Notes under the pieces: generated by a model | The model's database searches: none | What the model was told of the DNA's origin: nothing | What the model saw: only the letters and a program-made list of their open reading frames with translations | Made by a program: the position numbers and the translations under genes | In this document: positions 35,537 to 44,641 of the stretch, one piece after another | How the letters are laid out: the number at the start of each line of letters is the position of its first letter | Position numbering within the stretch: the first letter of the stretch is position 1 | From: SZUA-35 sp965530755 | Lineage (GTDB): Bacteria; Actinomycetota; Acidimicrobiia; Acidimicrobiales; SZUA-35 | Assembly: GCA_965530755.1 (NCBI GenBank) | Contig: CBESNA010000019.1 | Location: 1 to 64,000 of the forward strand | DNA length: 64,000 bases | Direction: 5' to 3'

Positions 35537-36750
35537 GCCTGGCAATCCTCCCATCGCGCACCGCCGCGCTCGAGCAGGTGGGATCGCTGACGCTGCCGAC
35601 CAAACGGGACGAAGCGTGGCGATACGCACCACACAAGACGTTGAGCCAGCTGACCTTCGGTCCGGCCACTGCGCCCGATGTGGTGCCGGCCGACGTCGAC
35701 GCTCAGATCGCTCACGTCGACGGTTCACGACTCGTGATCGTCAACGGCGTCGTCGATCGTGAGCGGTCGAGACTCGAAGCGTTGCCTGCTGGAGTCAAGC
35801 TGGTCAGCCTCGCCGATGCGTCCGGCGAGATTGCCGCTGGCGCGCTCGAACGTGAACACGATGCGGCCGAAGACGCGTTCTCGATCATCAACCGGGCGTA
35901 CGGAACTGGCGGCGCATTGCTGCAGATCGACGGCCGGCCCGATGAGACGATCCACATCGTCGACCTCGTGGTTCCCGGTGGTGCACACAACGCCTCGGCC
36001 ACCCGCATCATCATCGAGATGGCGGCCGGTAGTTCGGCCACCGTGGTGGAGACTCGCATCGGGAGCGGGGAAGCGTTCGGCGGTTCCAACGTTCGCACCG
36101 AGATCTCACTCGCCGCAGACGCCAGCCTCGAACACATCATCCTCCAGGACCTCCCCTCCACCCAGATCCACCTGGGTCGGGTCGACGTGATCCAGGAAGC
36201 CGGCACCACGCTTCGTGCCAGACTCTTCAACCTGGGGTCGGACTATGGACGCGTTGCCTACTACGTGCACCTCGCGGGTGAGGGCGCCCACGCCGACCTG
36301 TCCGGTCTCTACTTCGGCTTCGGCCAACAGACCCTGGATCAGCAGATCACCGTCGTCCACAGCGCGAAGGACTGCACGAGTCGACAGTCGTACCGTGGCG
36401 TGCTCGACGACGCCAGCACCGGTATCTGGAACGGTGGGGTCGATGTTCGTCCCGGTGCCGACGGCACGGACTCCGAGCAGTCCAACCACAATTTGTTGTT
36501 GTCCAGACAAGCCGAAGTCAACACGACTCCCAGACTCGAGATTCTCGCCGACGAAGTGTCGTGCCAGCACGGCGCCACCGTTGGCCAGCTCGACGAGGAG
36601 GCGCTGTATTACATGCGTTCCAGGGGTATCCGCAAAGACGAAGCCAGCCGGTTGTTGATCAAAGGTTTCGCCGACCAGGTGATGGACGATCTGCAGAGCG
36701 AGGCCGTTCGAACCTGGATCACCGACCGACTCGAGCGCGACGATGCGTGA
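35533..36750 (+). CDS. sufD: Fe-S cluster assembly protein SufD
   Basis: A 405-residue SufD, the partner of SufB in the scaffold complex. The early KRDEAWRYAPHKTL motif, the beta-helix core with NVRTEISLAADASLEHIILQ, and the late SCQHGATVGQLDEEALYYMRSRGI with the conserved cysteine and histidine are all present. ATGA links it to sufC, and its end overlaps sufT by eight bases. Confidence 0.95.
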   Translation: MSLAILPSRTAALEQVGSLTLPTKRDEAWRYAPHKTLSQLTFGPATAPDVVPADVDAQIAHVDGSRLVIVNGVVDRERSRLEALPAGVKLVSLADASGEIAAGALEREHDAAEDAFSIINRAYGTGGALLQIDGRPDETIHIVDLVVPGGAHNASATRIIIEMAAGSSATVVETRIGSGEAFGGSNVRTEISLAADASLEHIILQDLPSTQIHLGRVDVIQEAGTTLRARLFNLGSDYGRVAYYVHLAGEGAHADLSGLYFGFGQQTLDQQITVVHSAKDCTSRQSYRGVLDDASTGIWNGGVDVRPGADGTDSEQSNHNLLLSRQAEVNTTPRLEILADEVSCQHGATVGQLDEEALYYMRSRGIRKDEASRLLIKGFADQVMDDLQSEAVRTWITDRLERDDA

Positions 36751-37318
36751 GTCGAAGGTCAAGATCGGCGGATCTCAGGCATTCACGCTCCCGCGTGACG
36801 TGAGGGTGACAATCGTCCCGGCCGGCCACATCGCCGTGTTGCCCGCAGGCGAACGGGTCACCGTCATGCAAGCGCTCGGGGGATCGGCGACTGTCACCAC
36901 CCGCGAAGGAGAGATGGCGCGGTTGACACCAGAGGATTCGGTCGACTTCGGCTTCGTTCGCCCCTCGCAGACAGGTGACACCGGTGCCGACGCAGCGATC
37001 GGCGAGTTCAGCCTCGAGGCAGTCTGGGAAGCAGCGGCGACGGTATATGACCCGGAAATCCCGGTCGACATCGTCGAACTCGGTCTCGTCTACCGGATCG
37101 AGCCATCCGATCTGCCGAGCGGTAACAAGCGGGTCGACATCGACATGTCCGTCACCGCACCTTTCTGCGGCATGGGCGACATCATGCGCCAAGACCTGCA
37201 CGACGCCGTCGCTGCACTGCCGGGCGTCGAAACGGTCGAAGTCGTCCTCGTGTTCGACCCACCATGGGATGCCTCGCGCATGTCCGATGTCGCTCGACTC
37301 GAACTGGGAATGATGTGA
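36743..37318 (+). CDS. sufT: SufT-type Fe-S assembly protein (MIP18/DUF59 domain)
   Basis: A 191-residue protein. Residues 1-85 are the N-terminal SufT extension (RDVRVTIVPAGHIAVLPAGERVTVMQALGG), and residues 90-190 are the MIP18/DUF59 fold with DPEIPVDIVELGLVYRI and APFCGMGDIMRQDL, whose cysteine is the putative cluster-transfer residue. It completes the suf operon as a maturation factor. SufS, SufU or SufE genes are not in the window, so the sulfur donor is encoded elsewhere. Confidence 0.9.
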   Translation: MRESKVKIGGSQAFTLPRDVRVTIVPAGHIAVLPAGERVTVMQALGGSATVTTREGEMARLTPEDSVDFGFVRPSQTGDTGADAAIGEFSLEAVWEAAATVYDPEIPVDIVELGLVYRIEPSDLPSGNKRVDIDMSVTAPFCGMGDIMRQDLHDAVAALPGVETVEVVLVFDPPWDASRMSDVARLELGMM

Positions 37319-37334
37319 CCGGCCCAGCAACTCC

Positions 37335-38363
37335 CTAGGCAGAGGTCTTGCGAACCTCGACCCATTCGTCTATCTGTTCCCAGACGTGGAAGAGCATCTG
37401 GGATCGTTCCTCGTCGGTCGGTGGGACTCGGGTCGCTGGGAGGACTTGCCAACCGAGTTGGACGATCTTGTGGTCCGGTATGGCTGTCCAGAGGTCGGCG
37501 ATCGTGGCGATCTGATCGAGGCCCGTGTGTGCGACGAAGACAAGGTCCGCAGTAGGGCAAGATGACATCGCTGCGAGCGACCCTGCGGGTCTCGGCGGGA
37601 GCACGTTCCGCAGCGCTGCCGCTCGCTCGGCAGCGGCATGGTGTCCACCGGCTCGAAGCCGATCGATTGCCCGCAGGCGCCGTTTCTCGGTGAAGTTTCC
37701 TCCTTCAGGGAAGATCACGAACGCATCGGCATTGGTCATATAGCGAGTCAGGTCGGCGATCGACTCGATGCTTCGACTCCCGCCGCCCGGCTCGGATGAG
37801 ATGAATCGGTTGGGCAGACGGTTCAACAAGATGTCGAGCGCAGGATCGAACTGGAGAGCCTCCTTGGCCACGATGCGTGGCCGGCGCCCTTTCCAGGACA
37901 TCACCTGGTGCAGAAGAAGAAGCGAATCGGCGGGGCCGGCGTGCCGGCTCATGACGATCAGCGGATTCTCGGTGGTGGTGTCGTCGCCGTCGTCAGACGG
38001 CAGCTGGGGACCGGCGCTGACGATCTCGAGTGAGAAGAGTCGCTCTGCTGCCATCACCAAAAAGCGAATGGCCCAGCGAAAGAGGCGGTAGTGATAGTCG
38101 ATGAATCTCGCTGAGGATTGCTTCCATCCCAATCCGGAAGCGATCCAGAGAGCGAACGCGATGACGGTCACTGTCGCCTCGACGGCCAGGTAACACGTCG
38201 CCAGACCGAGGCTCCGAACCGCTCGCAGCTTGCCCGGCAGCCGATACGAGATCAGGAACGCTGCGATGAGCAGCAACGGGACAGTCGTCACGTACACGAA
38301 GACAGCGAGCACCGGCAGCGGCCACAGAACGATGCGCCTCACCCAACGCGGGGGAAGCCTCAT
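37335..38363 (-). CDS. 1-acylglycerol-3-phosphate acyltransferase (PlsC) family protein
   Basis: A 342-residue membrane-bound acyltransferase. One to three hydrophobic segments occupy residues 10-75. The catalytic HX4D is SRHAGPADSLLLL near residue 140, and the glycerol-phosphate motif FPEGGNFTEKRR near residue 225. It probably acylates a lysophospholipid. Its start overlaps the patatin gene stop by ATGA, so it is the third member of the hutH-patatin-acyltransferase run. Confidence 0.85.
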   Translation of the reverse strand: MRLPPRWVRRIVLWPLPVLAVFVYVTTVPLLLIAAFLISYRLPGKLRAVRSLGLATCYLAVEATVTVIAFALWIASGLGWKQSSARFIDYHYRLFRWAIRFLVMAAERLFSLEIVSAGPQLPSDDGDDTTTENPLIVMSRHAGPADSLLLLHQVMSWKGRRPRIVAKEALQFDPALDILLNRLPNRFISSEPGGGSRSIESIADLTRYMTNADAFVIFPEGGNFTEKRRLRAIDRLRAGGHHAAAERAAALRNVLPPRPAGSLAAMSSCPTADLVFVAHTGLDQIATIADLWTAIPDHKIVQLGWQVLPATRVPPTDEERSQMLFHVWEQIDEWVEVRKTSA

Positions 38364-39211
38364 GCCATCTTTTCGAGATAGTCGTGGGTTGCTTGCCGGG
38401 AGAGTGCGATGCGTCGCTCGACGTCGTCGGCGCCTCCCTGACGGTATTGGCGGAGGTCCTTGAATGACTTCGGGTCGCCGGTCGGAAGCACGTGTACGTC
38501 AAGCCCGGCAGGGAGCGACTTCAGCGATTCGGCGAATCGGTGGCGACGCGCGATCTCGAACGCCACCATCGCGACTTCCCAGGGTTTGGTTGGTGCGACC
38601 AGCGGTTCTTCGATGCGACCGACCTGCAGTACGTAGATCGTGGTTGCGCCGAGGTTGATGGCCCGATCGAGGGGGATCGAAGCCACCAGGCCGCCGTCGA
38701 GAAAGTGTTCACCGTCGATCTCGACCGGCGGCAACAGGCCCGGGACAGCGGCTGAGGCCATGATCGCCTCGGCCAGCGGACCCTCAGCGAAGTAGTGGAC
38801 AGTGGCTTGCTCGATGCTGGCAGCGACACACTCGAACGGAACGGCCAATTCCTCGATGCGTTCGACCGGCAGGACCTCGATCAGCAGTTGGCGGAGGAGC
38901 GCGTTGTCGTGGAGGTGTGTACCGGTTCGAGCGAGAGTCTTGACCTGGTCGAGAAGTGAGCCGCCGAATACCCCGGAGCGGTCGAGGCTGATCCAGAGTT
39001 CGCGCAGCCGATCAACTGCCGTTGGGGTCGGGTCAGCGGCGATCATTGCTCCGTTGATGGCTCCGATAGAGGTGCCGATCACGAGGTCCGGGCGGATCTC
39101 TTGTTCGAGCAGGGCGCTCAGCATGCCGACTTCGTGTGCGCCGAGGTGCCCGCCGCCGCCGAGAACGAACGCTGTGGACTTGCCCATCTGGTCTTCATGC
39201 TCTCGGGTCAT
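38360..39211 (-). CDS. Patatin-like phospholipase family protein
   Basis: A 283-residue serine lipid hydrolase with a Ser-Asp dyad. The oxyanion loop is LGGGGHLGAHEVG, the nucleophile is in VIGTSIGAINGAM, and the aspartate is in FLDGGLVASIPL. The start overlaps the hutH stop by ATGA; an internal ATG at 39187 (MGKST) also fits the family N-terminus. With the downstream acyltransferase it could carry out deacylation-reacylation of membrane lipids. Why it is coupled to histidine catabolism is unclear. Confidence 0.87.
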   Translation of the reverse strand: MTREHEDQMGKSTAFVLGGGGHLGAHEVGMLSALLEQEIRPDLVIGTSIGAINGAMIAADPTPTAVDRLRELWISLDRSGVFGGSLLDQVKTLARTGTHLHDNALLRQLLIEVLPVERIEELAVPFECVAASIEQATVHYFAEGPLAEAIMASAAVPGLLPPVEIDGEHFLDGGLVASIPLDRAINLGATTIYVLQVGRIEEPLVAPTKPWEVAMVAFEIARRHRFAESLKSLPAGLDVHVLPTGDPKSFKDLRQYRQGGADDVERRIALSRQATHDYLEKMA

Positions 39212-40737
39212 GTGAGGGTCACACCGATCGAGGCGAGTGCGTCGGTCATCGCGCTCGAGTTGAGAATCGCCTCGGCTTCTGCGAGTTCTGGGGCGAGAAA
39301 GCGATCGGGCCCGCTTCCGGCGACATCGTTGCGGAGCAACGCGAGGAGCGTGCCGGTTGGTTCCGCCGGAACGAGTGGCGCTCGCAGTTCGATGGCGCGT
39401 GCAGCGCAGATGTACTCGACGGCGAGGATCCGGCGGACGTTGTCGATCACCTTGCGGAGCTTGCGAACGGCGAGCCAGGCCATCGAGACGTGGTCTTCTT
39501 GCATTCCTGACGTGGGGAGCGAGTCTACCGATGCGGGTGCTGCAAGTCGTTTGTTCTCCGAAGCCATGGCAGCTGCGGTGTAGTGAGCGATCATGAGGCC
39601 ACTGTCGACACCGACTTCGTGGGCGAGGAAGGGTGGGAGGCCGTGGTTGCGAGTCTTGTCGAGCATCCGGTCCATGCGCCGTTCCGCAATGGCGCCGATC
39701 TCTGACACGGCGATGGCGAGGAAATCGGAAGCGAATCCGAGCGGTGCGCCGTGGAAGTTGCCGCACGATTCGACGCGGCCGTCGGGGAGAACCATTGGGT
39801 TGTCGATGGCCGATGCGAGTTCATGTTGTGCGACGGTTCGACAATGATCGAGGGTGTCACGGACGGCGCCGTGGACCGAGGGCGTGCAGCGAATCGAGTA
39901 GGCGTCCTGGACCCGGATGTCGTCGTCGTTGGCGTGACTGGCGACGATGGGGGAGTCGGCGAGCATCACCCTGAGGTTCGCTGCGCTGATCGCCTGGCCG
40001 GGTTGTGGCCGGAGTGCCTGGAGGTCGGCGGCGAAGGGGGCGTCGGTTGCGAGGAGAGCTTCGACGGTCATCGCAGTGATCATGTCGGCTTGGGCGAGGA
40101 GGCGTTCGGTGTCGGCGATTGCGAGACACAGCATTCCGAGGATGGCGTCGGTGCCGTTCGTGACGGCGAGGCCCTCCTTCTCGGCCAACTCGATGGGTTC
40201 GAGGCCGGCGTCGGCGAGGGCCTCGGCGGCCGGGCGCACCTGGCCGTTGTGAACAACATCACCCTCGCCGAGGAGCGCCAGAGCTCCGTGGGCGAGAGGT
40301 GCGAGGTCACCGCTGGCGCCGAGCGATCCGTATTCAGGGACGATGGGCGTGATGCCGGCATTGAGGATGTCGACCATTGCCTGGGCAACGAGCGGTCGGG
40401 CGCCGCTGTTGCCGAGCGCCAGGGTCCTTGCCCTCAACAGGACCATCGCCCGTACGACTTCTGCTTCGACCGGGTCGCCCATGCCGGCGGCGTGGGAGCG
40501 GATGAGGGCGACCTGCAGGGCGCGTCGTCGATCTGGCGGGATCGACACCGTTGCGAGTGCGCCGAAACCTGTGGAGATGCCGTACTTGGGCTCGCCTTCA
40601 GCAAGTTCTTCAACGATCGCCCGAGCAGCGGCCATGCGGTCGATCGCTGCAGGTGTCAGTTGGACGGGTTCGGATCGACGGGCAACGGCGACGACGTCGC
40701 TGATGGTGACGCCTGGGCCGTCGAGTCGGATCGTCAT
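39208..40737 (-). CDS. hutH: Histidine ammonia-lyase
   Basis: A 509-residue lyase that converts L-histidine to urocanate and ammonia. The MIO cofactor arises from Ala141-Ser142-Gly143 in GSLGASGDLAPLAH, and the catalytic tyrosine is Tyr52 in KYGISTGFG. Other family motifs, such as RSHAAGMG and QEDHVSMAW near residue 410, are present. It overlaps the IclR regulator gene upstream and the patatin gene downstream, both by ATGA. Confidence 0.96.
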   Translation of the reverse strand: MTIRLDGPGVTISDVVAVARRSEPVQLTPAAIDRMAAARAIVEELAEGEPKYGISTGFGALATVSIPPDRRRALQVALIRSHAAGMGDPVEAEVVRAMVLLRARTLALGNSGARPLVAQAMVDILNAGITPIVPEYGSLGASGDLAPLAHGALALLGEGDVVHNGQVRPAAEALADAGLEPIELAEKEGLAVTNGTDAILGMLCLAIADTERLLAQADMITAMTVEALLATDAPFAADLQALRPQPGQAISAANLRVMLADSPIVASHANDDDIRVQDAYSIRCTPSVHGAVRDTLDHCRTVAQHELASAIDNPMVLPDGRVESCGNFHGAPLGFASDFLAIAVSEIGAIAERRMDRMLDKTRNHGLPPFLAHEVGVDSGLMIAHYTAAAMASENKRLAAPASVDSLPTSGMQEDHVSMAWLAVRKLRKVIDNVRRILAVEYICAARAIELRAPLVPAEPTGTLLALLRNDVAGSGPDRFLAPELAEAEAILNSSAMTDALASIGVTLT

Positions 40738-41441
40738 GACGTGAAGTCCTCTCCATTGGTGCGCAGTTCGCTGCTGAGGGCGTCGACCGCGGCATCGAGG
40801 GCGACCCGATGCCGAGCCCGGTCGGATTCGCCGAAGCGATGCTCGGGGCCGACGATCGAGACAGCCACGCCAAGCTTCCCGGTTTCGGTCAACGCCCGGC
40901 TCATGGCGGTGATGTCTGCTTCCACGGCTCCGGTGCGAACTGCGGCAGCACCAGGGTTGGCGAGTGCGGCGCCAAGAGCCGAGCTTTCCAGGTCGACGTC
41001 TTGACCGATCCATCCGACGTGGCGGATGGCGCGGGCGCTCTCGGCCGTGGCGATATAGGTTCCCATGCGGCCGTCGCTGACGGCGAGGTACGCCGACTCA
41101 CCGGTCTGTTCCGCGAGTGCATCGAGATGGGGCTGGGCGACGGCGGCGAGGCGGTCGAGCACGGTGCCGCCGCGCAGTGACGCCGCGATGCGCAGGATCG
41201 TAGGACCGGCCGAATAGTCGCCCGAGTCGTCACGAACGAGGTAGCCCCGGGCTTCGAGTGCCCGCAAGTAGCGCAACGCTGTCGTCAGCGTCAGCTCGGA
41301 AGCGTTGGCGGCGGTCGTCAGGTTGCAGTCGCGTTCGGCGAGCACGATCTCGAACAGGTCCAGCACTCGTGCGATGGAGCGCGGCACGCTGGCGTCGTCG
41401 GACACCTCGGCGATGGTCGAGGTGTCGGTTTGCATCGCCAT
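40734..41441 (-). CDS. IclR-family regulator, probable hut regulator
   Basis: A 235-residue IclR protein. The N-terminal winged helix (residues 20-80) reads SIARVLDLFEIVLAERDCNLTTAANASELTLTTALRYLRALEARGYL, and the C-terminal GAF-like effector domain runs from about 95 to 235. It is the first gene of the hutH transcript and faces hutU across a short region with inverted repeats. It likely controls both hut arms, with urocanate or histidine as plausible effectors. AAAGGAAA precedes the ATG at 41441. Confidence 0.87.
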   Translation of the reverse strand: MAMQTDTSTIAEVSDDASVPRSIARVLDLFEIVLAERDCNLTTAANASELTLTTALRYLRALEARGYLVRDDSGDYSAGPTILRIAASLRGGTVLDRLAAVAQPHLDALAEQTGESAYLAVSDGRMGTYIATAESARAIRHVGWIGQDVDLESSALGAALANPGAAAVRTGAVEADITAMSRALTETGKLGVAVSIVGPEHRFGESDRARHRVALDAAVDALSSELRTNGEDFTS

Positions 41442-41452
41442 GGATTTCCTTT

Positions 41453-41489
41453 CAACTGTCACACAATGACAGTCATATGTGAACAGTTG
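41453..41489 (+). promoter_or_regulatory. Inverted-repeat operator in the hut intergenic region
   Basis: Two nested repeats are visible. CTGTCA and TGACAG form a perfect palindrome around five bases at 41456-41472. The outer arms CAACTGT-CACA (41453-41463) and TGTGAACAGTTG (41478-41489) are inverted copies apart from one inserted base. The site lies 12 bases upstream of the iclR start and 22 bases before hutU, as expected for an IclR-type operator serving both directions. Confidence 0.65.
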
Positions 41490-41511
41490 ACAGCGTAGAG
41501 AACGGGGGCCC

Positions 41512-43242
41512 ATGATGCAAGACATGAGTTCATCTGCGTCATCCTCCTTCGGTCCGATCGGAACGCCTGTCAGAAACATCGCTGCGCCCCGTGGCACCAA
41601 GCTGAGCTGCAAAGGCTGGCCCCAGGAAGCCGCATACCGGATGTTGCAGAACAACCTCGACCCCGAGGTCGCCGAGAACCCAGATGAACTCGTCGTGTAC
41701 GGCGGCACTGGCCGTGCCGCTCGAAACTGGGATGCGTATCGGGCGATGCTGCGCACGCTGGAGACTCTCGGTCGCGACGAGACGATGCTGGTGCAGTCCG
41801 GCAAGCCGGTCGGCGTGATGCGCACCCACGAATGGGCACCCCGAGTCATCCTCGCCAACTCGAACCTCGTACCCGACTGGGCAAACTGGGACGAGTTCCG
41901 TCGGCTCGAGCATCAAGGCCTCACCATGTACGGCCAGATGACGGCTGGCTCGTGGATCTACATCGGTACCCAGGGCATCCTCCAGGGAACCTACGAATGC
42001 TTCGCCGAGATCGCACGCAAACGGTTCGGAGGCACCCTGGCCGGAACCCTCACCATCACCGCCGGCGCCGGCGGCATGGGTGGAGCGCAGCCCCTGGCGG
42101 TCACCATGAACGAAGGTGTCGTCCTCTTGGTCGATGTCGACCAGCACATGCTCGATCGCCGAGTTGCGCACCGGTACCTCGATGAGGTCGCACCAGATTA
42201 CGCCGCCGCCGTTGCTCGGGTGATCGAAGCCAAGCGAACAAGAACTCCCCTGTCCGTTGGCCTGCTCGGCAACGCGGCCGACGTCGTGCCTCGGCTGCTG
42301 GCAGACGGCATCGATGCCGACATCGTCACCGATCAGACCAGCGCCCACGACCCCCTCAGCTATATCCCCAACGATCTCTCGTCAGAAGCCGCAGCAGAAC
42401 TCAAGAGGACCGACCCGACCGAGTTTACCCGCCGCTCCAGAGGAGCCATGGCTGCCCATTGTCAGGCGATGGTCGGGTTCATGGACGCCGGCGCCGAGGT
42501 GTTCGACTACGGCAACAGCCTGCGGGCCGAAGCCAAACTCGGTGGATTCGATCGAGCTTTCGACTACCCCGGCTTTCTCCCCGCCTACATCCGCCCACTC
42601 TTCTGCGAAGGTGTTGGCCCCTTTCGCTGGGTCGCTCTCTCCGGAGACCCAGCCGACATCGCCGCCACCGATCGCGCTGCGCTCGAGATGTTCCCCGACA
42701 AGGAAGGTCTCGCCAAGTGGATCCGCCTCGCCGGTGAACGTGTGGCCTTCCAAGGCCTGCCTGCACGCATCTGCTGGCTCGGGTACGGCGAACGCCATCT
42801 TCTCGGTCTGCGTTTCAACGAGATGGTCAAGTCAGGCGAACTCAAGGCTCCAATCGTCATAGGACGTGATCACCTCGATTCCGGGTCGGTGGCGTCGCCC
42901 TATCGCGAGACCGAAGCGATGATCGACGGCTCCGACGCGATTGCCGATTGGCCCTTGCTCAACGGTCTCGTCAACACCTGCTCTGGTGCGACATGGGTGA
43001 GCATTCATCACGGCGGGGGTGTTGGCATCGGCCGCTCGATCCACGCCGGGCAGGTGAGCCTCGCCGACGGCACGGACCTTGCGGCCGAAAAGCTCGAACG
43101 AGTGCTCACCAACGATCCTGCGATGGGTGTGATCCGCCACGCCGATGCCGGCTACGACCGCGCCGTCGAGGTCGCCGACGAGCGGGGCGTCACGATTCCG
43201 ATGCGCCGTGGTGAGATCGAGCCGGGCGGAGCTCAGTCATGA
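41512..43242 (+). CDS. hutU: Urocanate hydratase
   Basis: A 576-residue NAD-dependent hydratase that turns urocanate into imidazolone propionate. Signature stretches are LDPEVAENPDELVVYGGTGRAARNWDA, the NAD-contact TITAGAGGMGGAQPLA, and WISIHHGGGVGIGRSIHAG (here WVSIHHGGG) near residue 500. The length is normal. Starts at 41512, 41515 or 41524 are all possible; GGGGG precedes the first. It begins the plus-strand hut operon and overlaps the next gene by ATGA. Confidence 0.96.
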   Translation: MMQDMSSSASSSFGPIGTPVRNIAAPRGTKLSCKGWPQEAAYRMLQNNLDPEVAENPDELVVYGGTGRAARNWDAYRAMLRTLETLGRDETMLVQSGKPVGVMRTHEWAPRVILANSNLVPDWANWDEFRRLEHQGLTMYGQMTAGSWIYIGTQGILQGTYECFAEIARKRFGGTLAGTLTITAGAGGMGGAQPLAVTMNEGVVLLVDVDQHMLDRRVAHRYLDEVAPDYAAAVARVIEAKRTRTPLSVGLLGNAADVVPRLLADGIDADIVTDQTSAHDPLSYIPNDLSSEAAAELKRTDPTEFTRRSRGAMAAHCQAMVGFMDAGAEVFDYGNSLRAEAKLGGFDRAFDYPGFLPAYIRPLFCEGVGPFRWVALSGDPADIAATDRAALEMFPDKEGLAKWIRLAGERVAFQGLPARICWLGYGERHLLGLRFNEMVKSGELKAPIVIGRDHLDSGSVASPYRETEAMIDGSDAIADWPLLNGLVNTCSGATWVSIHHGGGVGIGRSIHAGQVSLADGTDLAAEKLERVLTNDPAMGVIRHADAGYDRAVEVADERGVTIPMRRGEIEPGGAQS

Positions 43243-44072
43243 GTGCGTGGACGATCGAGGGTGACTACATCGCTGACGGAGCTGTATGTGTCCGTCAAGC
43301 GTTCACGAGCGAACATGTTTCTCTGGCGCGGCAGGCAATCGACGAGAATCTTGCCGATCTCTCGCCGCGTGCCAAGCGGGCCAGTGCGGAGGGGGACGGT
43401 GCGTTCATCGAGGACTTCTGCAACTGGTCGCGGCTTCCGGGGATGGAACGATTCATCCGTGAGTCGCCCGGTGCCGAGATCGCAGCTCAGCTCACCGACT
43501 CCGACACCATTCGGCTCTATCACGATCATGTGCTGGTCAAGGAGCCCGGCACGAAGCAGCGCACTCCGTGGCACCAGGATCAGCCGTACTACAACGTCGA
43601 GGGTGTACGAAACGCCAGTATGTGGTTTCCCGTCGATCCAGTCGCTCGTTCGGCGACACTCGAATTCATCGCCGGCAGCCATCGGGGCCCCTGGTACATG
43701 CCACGAACATTCCTCGACGATCAGGCCAAGTGGTTCCCCGACGGCAGCCTGGTCGAACTTCCCGACTTCGCCGCCGACAACGCCAAGGACCCCGGCCGAT
43801 GGCGGGTACTGGGCTGGGTACTCGAACCGGGAGACGCCGTGTTCTTCAACATGCTCACCGTTCACGGGTCGGGCGGTGTCTCGGGCCCCAACAGGCGACG
43901 CGTCCTGTCGGTGCGCTACCTCGGTGACGACATGGTGCACGCGCCACGTCGTTGGACGACCTCGCCGCCATTCGACGGGCTCGACTCGCAGATCCCAGAT
44001 GGAGCACCGATGGATCATCCGCTGTTCCCGGCGCTGTGGACCCGACCAGGCGAACAGGTTGGGACTCGATGA
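43239..44072 (+). CDS. Phytanoyl-CoA dioxygenase (PhyH)-family oxygenase
   Basis: A 277-residue Fe(II)/2-oxoglutarate oxygenase. The iron ligands are His112 and Asp114 in TPWHQDQPYYN and a distal histidine in FNMLTVHGSGG, with an arginine in RRRVLSVRYLGDD for 2-oxoglutarate. It overlaps hutU upstream and the deformylase downstream (ATGA on both sides), so it is an integral operon member. PhyH proteins hydroxylate diverse small molecules. A histidine-derived substrate feeding the Hut pathway is possible but unproven. Confidence 0.85.
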   Translation: MSAWTIEGDYIADGAVCVRQAFTSEHVSLARQAIDENLADLSPRAKRASAEGDGAFIEDFCNWSRLPGMERFIRESPGAEIAAQLTDSDTIRLYHDHVLVKEPGTKQRTPWHQDQPYYNVEGVRNASMWFPVDPVARSATLEFIAGSHRGPWYMPRTFLDDQAKWFPDGSLVELPDFAADNAKDPGRWRVLGWVLEPGDAVFFNMLTVHGSGGVSGPNRRRVLSVRYLGDDMVHAPRRWTTSPPFDGLDSQIPDGAPMDHPLFPALWTRPGEQVGTR

Positions 44073-44641
44073 CCGTGCGCGAGGTGCTGTCGATTGGGCA
44101 CCCGACGTTGCGCGTCGTGGCCGACGAGGTTCCAGTTGGAGAGATTGCCACTGACAAGGTTCAGCAGCTGATCGATGACCTGATCGAGACCATGCGATGC
44201 GCCAATGGTGCGGGCCTCGCTGCGACGCAGGTCGACGAACGGTTTCGGATTGCCGTGATGGAGGTTGGTGACAATCCCCGCTATCCGTACAAGCCGCGCA
44301 TCCCGCTGACGGTCGCGATCAACCCGATCATCGAGCCCATCGATGACGAGTTGGTCGAGATCAACGAGGGCTGCCTCTCGGTTCCGTTGCGCGGCAACGT
44401 CGACCGCCATGTCAACATCCGCGTTCGGTATCTCGACCGGCACGGTGTCGAGCACGACGAGATCAAACGAGGTCTCACCGCCGGAACCTGGCAGCACGAA
44501 TGTGACCATCTCGACGGCGTACTGTTCATCGACAAGGTGACCGATCCGACGACGCTCGCCACTTGGAACGAGTTCAACGAATTCCACCGTGACGCTTTCG
44601 TCGATCGGATCACCGCATTCGTGGAGCGAGTGGGTTCGTGA
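44069..44641 (+). CDS. def: Peptide deformylase family protein within the hut operon
   Basis: A 190-residue deformylase with all three motifs intact: GAGLAATQ at residues 47-54, EGCLSVP from Glu100, and HECDH at 143-147, giving the Cys/His/His metal site and catalytic glutamate. By sequence it is an ordinary peptide deformylase. Its tight coupling to the PhyH and hutF genes is unusual. HutF in the same operon produces N-formyl-L-glutamate and no hutG is present here, so the protein may have been recruited to remove that formyl group. A housekeeping role in N-formylmethionine removal is the alternative. Confidence 0.9.
   Translation: MTVREVLSIGHPTLRVVADEVPVGEIATDKVQQLIDDLIETMRCANGAGLAATQVDERFRIAVMEVGDNPRYPYKPRIPLTVAINPIIEPIDDELVEINEGCLSVPLRGNVDRHVNIRVRYLDRHGVEHDEIKRGLTAGTWQHECDHLDGVLFIDKVTDPTTLATWNEFNEFHRDAFVDRITAFVERVGS

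Noticed and set aside
39751..41004. 417-codon plus-strand frame opposite hutH
   Set aside because: Gly/Asp/Val-rich antisense shadow; hutH has all catalytic motifs on the other strand.
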